6,865 bases of DNA, taken from positions 1 to 6,865 of the forward strand of contig JAFVHC010000214.1 of assembly GCA_017474705.1 (NCBI GenBank), written 5' to 3'. This stretch comes from Bacillota bacterium (lineage in GTDB: Bacteria > Bacillota > Clostridia > Lachnospirales > Bianqueaceae). The notes beneath the pieces were generated by a model, which was not told the origin of the DNA, made no database searches, and saw only the letters and a list, made by a program, of their open reading frames with translations. Every line of letters begins with the position of its first letter. The first letter of the stretch is position 1. Positions 1 through 5,025 of this stretch are shown piece after piece. The translations under genes and the position numbers were made by a program.

Positions 1-678
1 GATATGCTTGATCCGGGTGATGTGGTCATCCTGGTGGTTCCGATCGATGCATCCGCACCGAAAGGCCGTTTGATCCTGCCGCAGCAGCAGGTCATCCGCG
101 ATATCCTGGAAGCACAGGCCCAGGCGTTGGTCGTTCAGGACGATCAGCTGCAGGCAGCGCTCGATGCATTAAAGGAGAAACCCCGTCTTGTGATCACGGA
201 CAGCCAGGTCTTTGGCAAGGTTTCAAAGATCGTACCGCCGGATATCCAGTTGACATCTTTTTCGATCCTGCTGGCGCGCTACAAGGGCAATCTGAGGCCT
301 TTCCTTGAAGGCTTGAAGGCCATCGAGACCCTCCAGGATGGAGATACGATCCTGATCTCTGAAGCCTGCACGCATCATCGGCAGTGCGAAGACATTGGTA
401 CAGTGAAGATCCCGCGTTGGCTTGAAAACTATACCAAAGCCAAGATCGCATTTGAAACGTCCAGCGGCACGGATTTTCCACTGGATCTGACAAAATACCA
501 TATGATTCTGCACTGTGGCGGCTGTATGATCACGGAACGAGAGATGCAGTACCGCATGCGCTGTGCCCTGGATCAGAACGTACCGATCACCAATTACGGC
601 ATGACGATCGCCTATCTGAACGGCATACTAAAACGCTCACTCGGACCATTCCCAGACCTACAAGAACTGATCCAATAG
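1..678 (+). CDS. hydF: [FeFe]-hydrogenase maturation GTPase HydF, C-terminal part (5' end outside window)
   Basis: HydF is the GTPase scaffold that receives the 2Fe subcluster built by the radical SAM enzymes HydE and HydG and delivers it to apo-[FeFe]-hydrogenase in the cytoplasm. About 225 of the roughly 400 residues usual for the family are present. The N-terminal G domain lies before the window, and the reading frame is open from base 1. What remains matches the dimerisation and FeS-cluster domains. The cluster signature is visible: a C-T-H-H element at 367-378 followed by ED-IG, and about 45 residues later H-C-G-G-C at 511-525. This corresponds to the family CxH...HCxxC iron-sulfur site, so all expected ligands are present. 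The gene ends with TAG at 676-678, 18 bases before a long hairpin. The downstream gene is convergent, so hydF is the last gene of its unit. The Met codon at 4-6 is internal and is not the start. The product assignment is strong. Confidence 0.93.
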   Translation, partial: DMLDPGDVVILVVPIDASAPKGRLILPQQQVIRDILEAQAQALVVQDDQLQAALDALKEKPRLVITDSQVFGKVSKIVPPDIQLTSFSILLARYKGNLRPFLEGLKAIETLQDGDTILISEACTHHRQCEDIGTVKIPRWLENYTKAKIAFETSSGTDFPLDLTKYHMILHCGGCMITEREMQYRMRCALDQNVPITNYGMTIAYLNGILKRSLGPFPDLQELIQ

Positions 679-696
679 ACCATCCTGCAGGTAAAA

Positions 697-770
697 GAGG
701 GCTCCCCAATACCTTACTCAAGCGCATCCTGCCTTTGGCAGTAAGCGAGAGAAGGTATTTCGGAGCCCTC
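697..770. terminator. Long symmetric intergenic hairpin between convergent genes, probable (bidirectional) terminator
   Basis: An outer 9-bp perfect stem (GAGGGCTCC at 697-705 with GGAGCCCTC at 762-770) is followed, after a 2-nt mismatch on each side, by a perfect 8-bp stem (AATACCTT 708-715 with AAGGTATT 752-759). The interior adds a short CTC/GAG pairing and a small apical stem (TGCC-TTT-GGCA, 730-740). On the minus strand the outer arm is followed by TTTT, and the hairpin begins 8 bases after the sulfatase stop codon, which suits rho-independent termination of that gene. On the plus strand the arm is followed by TCCATATAT, a poorer U-tract. The length and branched interior are greater than a simple terminator needs, so a dispersed palindromic repeat or a structured RNA remains possible. 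Confidence 0.6.
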
Positions 771-778
771 TCCATATA

Positions 779-2254
779 TCATCGCGCATCCGTCTCAAAT
801 GGTACGATATCACATGTCTCCATATAGAACGATAGCATTTTATCGCGCATATAACTGATCATGTCTTTACGACGTGGATCGTGGATGAGGTTGTGCAGCT
901 CCTCGGGATCCTGTTTGAGATCATAAAACTCATCGATCTCGTAGAAGCGGCGTACGTATTTGTAGCGGTCATTGCGGATCATGCAGGCTTTGGTGTGGTA
1001 CATCGGAGTGTCACATAGCTGCTGCAGACCGACCCGCGGCCAGTAGAGATCGGTTTCTTCCGTGGCTCCAGGGCTTTCTGCTTCGCGGCAGTGCAGCTCG
1101 TTTTTCAGACGTCCACCTTCCGCATGTGCGAAATGGCGGATCAGAGTCTCCTGTTCGAGTGCAGGCAGAAGGGAACGGCCGAAATGGGGCAGTGCTGGCG
1201 CAATGCCCGTCAAATCCAGCACCGTGGCAAAGATATCTATGTTCTCGGTGATGGAACTTCTTACGCCCGGACGGACCGGCAGATCCACCGGCGGCTTGAA
1301 GATCAGCGGCGTATGTGTCAGGCAATCCTCGAATGTGTTTTGGGTCTTCTCGACCAGACCGTAATCTCCAGCAAAATCCCCATGATCGGATAGGAAGAAG
1401 AAGGCGGTATTATCATACAGGCCGGTGCGTTGCAACGCATCCAGGATCATGCCCACCTGATGATCGACACGCATGCACATGGCATCATACGTATCACTGA
1501 TCTGCTGGAGAAGCGCTGGATCTGCGTCTGTCATACGGCGCCGTTCCTGGATCTTCTGCAAAATCGAAGGCTTGAGTTCCCAATCCGGCTGCGGTATCGG
1601 TGTGTGCCGGTGATCCGCGGTGATCTGATCGAGCCATTTTTTCTCCACATAGTAGGGCGGATGTGGCAGTGTGATCGAAAGATAGAGGAGGAAAGGCTCT
1701 TCCCGATCATATGTCTCAAGGAAACGTACGGCGGATTCCACATTCCAAAGGTCGAAATCGAGCATATCACCATTGGGACGAGTGGGGGCCGCTTCGCCCG
1801 CGAGGAAGGAGTAGTACAGCGGGCCATCTGCCGGACCGCGCCATTTTGTATCCATGTGCGGGTTGGGAGCCAGTTGGTCTTCCGGCCCTGGCTGGCACCG
1901 GAAGGAAACATATTGAGAAAGATCTGCATCACTGGGGATCAGATCGTTCTTGCCACCCCACCAGACATAGTAGCCGTCATCTTTCGCCAGTTTCAGTAGG
2001 CATTGGTCTTCCGGCGCCAGCATATGATGCATCGTCCGATGGCCGCGCACATGCGGGTACCAACCGCTCATGAAACTGCAGCGGCTGGGTGTGCAGACCG
2101 GGTTCTGACAGTAGTTTTCCGTGAAGGAGACGGCATCGGTCCTGACGAGTTGGTCCAGATGTGGAGTCAAGGAAGAACGGGTCCCGGCGATGTGACCGAG
2201 CCGGTCAGCCCGCATTTCGTCAGCGGTAAACAAAATGATATGTGATCGTTTCAC
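779..2254 (-). CDS. Cysteine-type sulfatase (alkaline phosphatase superfamily), cytoplasmic
   Basis: This is a type I sulfatase of 491 residues, which hydrolyses a sulfate ester (or possibly a phosphonate or phosphate monoester) using a formylglycine made from an active-site cysteine. Numbered from the GTG start, the N-terminal metal-site segment A-D-E-M-R-A-D has Asp12. The signature C-T-P-S-R-C-S-F-M-S-G starts at Cys54, the residue converted to formylglycine, with Arg58. Further expected site residues are Lys102 (GGKND), His198 (LPHPP), the D290-H291-G-D metal motif and Lys303. The C-terminal part has the usual Y-K-Y...E-F-Y-D-L-K-x-D-P-x-E-L-x-N-L element. There is no signal peptide or membrane segment, so the enzyme should act in the cytoplasm on an imported substrate. 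GTG at 2254 is chosen because AAGGAGG lies 8 bases upstream; a start at ATG 2275 would place that ribosome site inside the gene. The gene is transcribed divergently from yqeG. No sulfatase-maturing enzyme is in the window, and the substrate cannot be read from the sequence. Confidence 0.9.
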   Translation of the reverse strand: MKRSHIILFTADEMRADRLGHIAGTRSSLTPHLDQLVRTDAVSFTENYCQNPVCTPSRCSFMSGWYPHVRGHRTMHHMLAPEDQCLLKLAKDDGYYVWWGGKNDLIPSDADLSQYVSFRCQPGPEDQLAPNPHMDTKWRGPADGPLYYSFLAGEAAPTRPNGDMLDFDLWNVESAVRFLETYDREEPFLLYLSITLPHPPYYVEKKWLDQITADHRHTPIPQPDWELKPSILQKIQERRRMTDADPALLQQISDTYDAMCMRVDHQVGMILDALQRTGLYDNTAFFFLSDHGDFAGDYGLVEKTQNTFEDCLTHTPLIFKPPVDLPVRPGVRSSITENIDIFATVLDLTGIAPALPHFGRSLLPALEQETLIRHFAHAEGGRLKNELHCREAESPGATEETDLYWPRVGLQQLCDTPMYHTKACMIRNDRYKYVRRFYEIDEFYDLKQDPEELHNLIHDPRRKDMISYMRDKMLSFYMETCDIVPFETDAR

Positions 2255-2262
2255 GATGCAGT

Positions 2263-2269
2263 CCTCCTT
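2263..2269 (-). promoter_or_regulatory. Ribosome binding site that fixes the sulfatase GTG start
   Basis: On the minus strand a full AAGGAGG consensus is followed by 8 bases and then GTG AAA CGA. It lies between the upstream in-frame ATG (2275) and the GTG (2254), which strongly favours GTG as the true start. Confidence 0.85.
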
Positions 2270-2291
2270 ACGCATGTTGTTTTATGACGCC

Positions 2292-2321
2292 ATTGTACCA
2301 TAAGCGAGAGGCGTCTAGCAA
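2292..2321 (-). promoter_or_regulatory. Probable promoter of the sulfatase gene
   Basis: On the minus strand TTGCTA (2316-2321) is separated by 18 bases from TACAAT (2292-2297). A TGG immediately before the -10 box makes an extended -10. Transcription would begin near 2285, giving a leader of about 30 nt that contains the AAGGAGG site. A 6-bp inverted repeat (GACGCC 2286-2291, GGCGTC 2310-2315) brackets the -10 box and could be an operator. Confidence 0.6.
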
Positions 2322-2329
2322 CAAACAGG

Positions 2330-2358
2330 TTGCATCACTGGAGGGTTTTTTGTATAAT
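2330..2358 (+). promoter_or_regulatory. Probable sigma-A type promoter of the yqeG-aroK unit
   Basis: TTGCAT (2330-2335), a 17-base spacer containing a T6 run, and a perfect TATAAT (2353-2358) are present. The predicted start is near 2365, giving a very short leader before the GAGAGGTGAT ribosome site and the ATG at 2381. The -35 box is back to back with the -35 of the divergent sulfatase promoter, only 8 bases apart. Confidence 0.75.
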
Positions 2359-2380
2359 AACAAAAGAGAGGTGATCAATC

Positions 2381-2902
2381 ATGAAACATGAACTGTTTCC
2401 GGACGTTTACGCGGGCGGCATCTGGGAAGTGGATTTCAATGCGTTGTTCGATCGAGGGATCCGAGGGATCATACTGGATGTAGATAACACGATCGTGCCG
2501 TATTATGTGCCGGATCCGGATGTCCGTTCCGTCGCGGGCATCCATAGATTGCAGGAACAGGGCTTCTCCCTGTATATCGTTTCCAATGGGAAAGAAACAC
2601 GGGTCCGGCGTTTCAACCAAGGACTGGGGCTGCCCTTTATCTGTCACGCGGGCAAACCGACCGCGAAAGGTTTCGTACAGGCCATGCGTGATATGCAGCT
2701 GCCGCCCGAGCAGATCGCTGTCATCGGGGATCAGATTTTTACGGACGTGTGGGGCGGCAACCGCTTAGGGATGTATACGATCCTGGTCAAGCAGGTCTCC
2801 CGGCGGGATGAATGGATCACAGCGGTCAAACGTCCGTTGGAGAAGATCGTCATGCTGGCGTATCGCCTGTATTTGAAAAAGCAGAGGCAGGTCGCGGCAT
2901 GA
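2381..2902 (+). CDS. yqeG: YqeG-family HAD subclass IIIA phosphatase
   Basis: The 173-residue protein carries all four HAD motifs. These are motif I D33-V-D35-N-T (nucleophile and general acid), motif II S68-N69, motif III K92-P, and motif IV G-D117-Q-x-x-T-D122 followed by W-G-G-N-R. This D-V-D-N-T and GDQxxTD combination and the length are typical of the YqeG group. Related eukaryotic members, yeast Gep4 and plant PGP phosphatases, dephosphorylate phosphatidylglycerophosphate. A role in phosphatidylglycerol synthesis is therefore a family-based inference, not something the sequence proves. The protein lacks a membrane segment, but its C-terminus (residues about 140-170) is basic and could be amphipathic, which might allow membrane association. 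The ATG at 2381 has a ribosome site (AGAGGTGAT) and a strong promoter close upstream. The stop overlaps the aroK start as ATGA, implying translational coupling. Confidence 0.9.
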   Translation: MKHELFPDVYAGGIWEVDFNALFDRGIRGIILDVDNTIVPYYVPDPDVRSVAGIHRLQEQGFSLYIVSNGKETRVRRFNQGLGLPFICHAGKPTAKGFVQAMRDMQLPPEQIAVIGDQIFTDVWGGNRLGMYTILVKQVSRRDEWITAVKRPLEKIVMLAYRLYLKKQRQVAA

Positions 2903-3417
2903 ATCTGATCCTGATCGGATGTATGGGCTGCGGAAAGACGACCGTCGGCGCGTTGCTTGCGGAGCAATACCAGTATACTTGCATCGATACTGATCAATGG
3001 ATCGAGCAAGAGGAAGGGCGGACCATCACCGAGGTTTTCCGGACCGATGGGGAAGCAGGGTTCCGCGCTATCGAAAAGAATGCGCTGCGACGGCTGTTTC
3101 CGGCGGATCGAACGATCCTTTCCACCGGCGGCGGGATTATCCTGGATCCTGAAAACGTGGCGCGGTTAAGAGACAATGGCACGGTCTTATACTTGAAGCG
3201 ATCTCCTGAGTCTTTATACGAACGTCTTGTCGGAGTCACCGGACTGCCGCTCCTGGATGGGACAGAAGGTGAAGCACGTCTTGAGCGGATCCGTGCGCTG
3301 CTTGATAAGAGAGAAAGCCTGTACACAACGGCGGCGCACCAGGTGATCGCGTGCGATGATAGGGAGTCAGAAGCGATCGCGCAAGAGATCGGACTGTCAT
3401 TTTTAAAAAACAGTTGA
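2899..3417 (+). CDS. aroK: Shikimate kinase
   Basis: The enzyme phosphorylates shikimate at the 3-hydroxyl using ATP, the fifth step of chorismate synthesis, in the cytoplasm. The 172 residues match the family length. Walker A is G7-C-M-G-C-G-K13-T14, the Mg/shikimate D-T-D is at 30-32, the shikimate-binding F-R is at 55-56, and S-T-G-G-G is at 75-79. The K-R138-E-S-L-Y segment near the end matches the conserved R-x-x-x-Y of the family. The lid region reads G-L116-P-L-L where most family members have R-P-L-L, so a normally conserved phosphate-contacting arginine is leucine here. The start at ATG 2899 overlaps the yqeG stop (ATGA) and begins directly with the M-N-L-I-L-I-G strand before the P-loop. 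Upstream in-frame extensions would run through yqeG and add unrelated residues. No strong ribosome site is seen apart from a weak AGAGG, consistent with coupling to yqeG. Confidence 0.93.
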   Translation: MNLILIGCMGCGKTTVGALLAEQYQYTCIDTDQWIEQEEGRTITEVFRTDGEAGFRAIEKNALRRLFPADRTILSTGGGIILDPENVARLRDNGTVLYLKRSPESLYERLVGVTGLPLLDGTEGEARLERIRALLDKRESLYTTAAHQVIACDDRESEAIAQEIGLSFLKNS

Positions 3418-3442
3418 ATTTGATCCGCAGATAGGGTAAAAT
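3414..3442 (+). promoter_or_regulatory. Probable promoter of efp (and dapA)
   Basis: TTGAAT (3414-3419) is followed by a 17-base spacer and TAAAAT (3437-3442). The -35 box overlaps the aroK stop codon (3415-3417). The predicted start near 3449 leaves a leader of about 33 nt. This would let efp be expressed far above the yqeG-aroK genes, in agreement with its codon bias. Confidence 0.6.
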
Positions 3443-3481
3443 AAGACAGATACTATGTAAGTATTCAAGGAGGAATTGATT

Positions 3482-4048
3482 ATGGCAGAAGTCATCCTGG
3501 CTGGAGATTTCAAAAACGGCGTGACCGTAGAGTACCAGGGAAATATCTGGACGATCATCGAGTTCCAGCACGTCAAACCCGGTAAAGGTTCTCCGTTCGT
3601 TCGTACTAAACTTAAAAACATCAAGACCGGTGGTGTCATCGAGACAAGCTTCCGTCCTACCGAAAAACTGGACCGTGCCCACATCGAGCGTAAATCCATG
3701 GAGTATCTGTACAACGATGGTACCCTGTTCTATTTCATGGATCCTGAATCCTATGAGCAGTTGGGTCTCAACGAGGACCAGCTCGGAAATGCACTGAAGT
3801 TCGTCAAGGAGAACGACAGTGTTACTATTATGTCCCATAATGGCGAGGTATTCGGTGTCGAGCCGCCCAACTTTGTCGAGCTCGAAGTCACGCATACCGA
3901 ACCTGGTGCGCGTGGCGATACAGCGACGAACGTCATGAAGCCGGCCACGGTAGAGACCGGTGCCGAGATCGCCGTTCCGCTGTTCATCAATATCGGAGAC
4001 AAGATCAAGATCGACACCCGTTCTGAAGAGTATCTTGGCCGTGCCTGA
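3482..4048 (+). CDS. efp: Translation elongation factor P
   Basis: EF-P binds between the P and E sites of stalled ribosomes and speeds peptide-bond formation at consecutive prolines. The 188 residues match the usual three-domain protein: an N-terminal KOW-like domain, a central OB domain, and a C-terminal OB domain with the typical G-D-T-A-T-N...K-P-A-T-V-E-T-G-A segment and the final I-D-T-R-S-E-E-Y-L-G-R. The domain I loop reads P-G-K35-G-S-P-F-V-R; Lys35 is the position that is post-translationally modified in other bacteria. No modification gene (epmA/epmB or rhamnosyl type) is in the window. ATG 3482 is chosen because AAGGAGG lies 8 bases upstream; an in-frame TTG at 3476 is too close to that site. 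All seven arginine codons are CGT, unlike the mixed arginine codons of aroK, which points to high expression. Confidence 0.97.
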   Translation: MAEVILAGDFKNGVTVEYQGNIWTIIEFQHVKPGKGSPFVRTKLKNIKTGGVIETSFRPTEKLDRAHIERKSMEYLYNDGTLFYFMDPESYEQLGLNEDQLGNALKFVKENDSVTIMSHNGEVFGVEPPNFVELEVTHTEPGARGDTATNVMKPATVETGAEIAVPLFINIGDKIKIDTRSEEYLGRA

Positions 4049-4054
4049 TCAGGC

Positions 4055-4059
4055 AGGAG
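4055..4059 (+). promoter_or_regulatory. Ribosome binding site for the TTG start of dapA
   Basis: AGGAG is placed 7 bases before TTG at 4067. The first in-frame ATG comes only at 4232, beyond the G-T-T-G-E active-site segment, so the TTG start is required. Confidence 0.8.
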
Positions 4060-4066
4060 ATCTACA

Positions 4067-4951
4067 TTGAAAACTCGTATATTCGAAGGTTCCGGCGTGG
4101 CCATCGTCACGCCGTTCCGCGCTGATGGAAGCGTGGATTATGATTCATTTGCCCGTCTGATCGACTGGCAGATCGAGCAGGGTACGGATTGTATCGTAGC
4201 CTGCGGCACTACGGGCGAGGCTTCGACCATGCCCGATGAGGAACATCTGGAAGTCGTCCGTTTCGCTGCGGAATATACGGCGCATCGTGTGCCTGTCCTT
4301 GCCGGCGCCGGATCCAACGATACCCATCATGGTATCGCGCTGGCGTCCCGCATGTGCGATTTCGATATCGACGGGCTTCTGCTGGTCACGCCGTATTATA
4401 ACAAGACCACGCAAAAAGGCCTTTATGAGCATTTTTCGGCTACTGCAAAGGCGGTCGATGTTCCTATCGTCCTTTATAACGTACCCAGCCGTACAGGTCT
4501 GAACATGCTGCCGGAAACGGTGGCACGCCTTGCGGCCGATCATGAGAACATCGTCGGTGTCAAGGAATGCGTATTCGATCAGATGGCAACAGCCCGCGGC
4601 CTGATCGGTGATGATTTCGCGATCTATTCCGGTGAGGATGGACTGGCGGTTCCGGCCATGTCCGTCGGCGGGACAGGTGTCATTTCCGTGCTGGCGAACA
4701 TCGCTCCGGCAGACGTCCATCAAATGATGAAATATTGCCTGGACGGTGATTTCAAGAGCGCTGCAGCGATCCAGATCCGCGCATTGCCGCTGATCAAAGC
4801 TCTGTTCGCAGAGACCAGCCCCATACCGGTCAAGTACGCGATGAATCGTCTTGGCTTGGAGGCCGGCATCTGCAGACTGCCTCTGACGTCGATCGGTGAT
4901 GAAGCCGCGAAGAAACTGGATCAGGCTATGGAAGCCTATGGATTAATCTGA
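4067..4951 (+). CDS. dapA: 4-hydroxy-tetrahydrodipicolinate synthase (dihydrodipicolinate synthase)
   Basis: DapA condenses pyruvate with aspartate semialdehyde, the first committed step to diaminopimelate and lysine, supplying peptidoglycan and protein synthesis. The 294-residue protein is a complete TIM barrel of the family. It shows C-G-T48-T49-G-E, L-V-T-P-Y110-Y111-N, L-Y137-N-V-P-S-R142-T-G, the Schiff-base lysine V-G-V-K166-E, G-G-T-G at 201-204, and S-P-I-P-V-K near the C-terminus. Translation starts at TTG with AGGAG 7 bases upstream. The gap from efp is 18 bases with no promoter, terminator or lysine riboswitch, so it is probably co-transcribed with efp. By alignment with the E. coli enzyme, the lysine-sensing histidine after the G-E-S-A-T segment is Asp57 and the glutamate of the next helix is His88. 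Feedback inhibition by lysine is therefore probably weak or absent. A related aldolase (N-acetylneuraminate lyase or KDG aldolase) is less likely because the full DapA active site is present. Confidence 0.95.
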   Translation: MKTRIFEGSGVAIVTPFRADGSVDYDSFARLIDWQIEQGTDCIVACGTTGEASTMPDEEHLEVVRFAAEYTAHRVPVLAGAGSNDTHHGIALASRMCDFDIDGLLLVTPYYNKTTQKGLYEHFSATAKAVDVPIVLYNVPSRTGLNMLPETVARLAADHENIVGVKECVFDQMATARGLIGDDFAIYSGEDGLAVPAMSVGGTGVISVLANIAPADVHQMMKYCLDGDFKSAAAIQIRALPLIKALFAETSPIPVKYAMNRLGLEAGICRLPLTSIGDEAAKKLDQAMEAYGLI

Positions 4952-4963
4952 TACTGTTTTGTG

Positions 4964-5000
4964 AAGTTGGTGTTATGCAGTAACGCCAACTTTACTTATT
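4964..5000 (+). terminator. Probable rho-independent terminator after dapA
   Basis: A 12-bp stem (4964-4975 with 4981-4992, one G-U wobble) closes a 5-nt loop TGCAG and is followed by a T-rich but interrupted stretch, TTTACTTATTT. It begins 12 bases after the dapA stop and ends shortly before the ribosome site of the next gene. The imperfect U-tract may allow some read-through, and no convincing promoter was found between it and the gene at 5026. Confidence 0.7.
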
Positions 5001-5025
5001 TCATGAAAAAAAGGGAGAAAAGGTA

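Noticed and set aside
1430..1999. Plus-strand open frame of 189 codons inside the sulfatase gene
   Set aside because: It is antisense to a gene with clear catalytic motifs, shows no recognisable domain and has no ribosome site. It is a composition shadow.
2255..2275. Longer sulfatase starting at ATG 2275
   Set aside because: The added seven codons contain the AAGGAGG ribosome site, which is correctly spaced for GTG 2254. The extra residues do not resemble a sulfatase N-terminus.
742..2310. Ten-base repeat TAAGCGAGAG at 742-751 and 2301-2310, near both ends of the sulfatase
   Set aside because: Several repeated 10-mers are expected by chance in a window this size, and the match does not extend.
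2812..2898. Upstream in-frame start for aroK
   Set aside because: It would overlap most of the yqeG C-terminus and add 29 residues before the normal shikimate kinase first strand. The ATGA junction gives a natural start.
3476..3481. TTG start two codons before the efp ATG
   Set aside because: It lies only 2 bases after the AAGGAGG site, and EF-P normally begins at the residues encoded from ATG 3482.
4049..4066. Lysine riboswitch before dapA
   Set aside because: Only 18 bases separate efp and dapA, which is far too short for a riboswitch.
4952..5025. Separate promoter for the DUF3160 gene
   Set aside because: Candidate -35 boxes (TTGTGA, TTGGTG) have no acceptable -10 at 16-18 bases. The signal is too weak to call.
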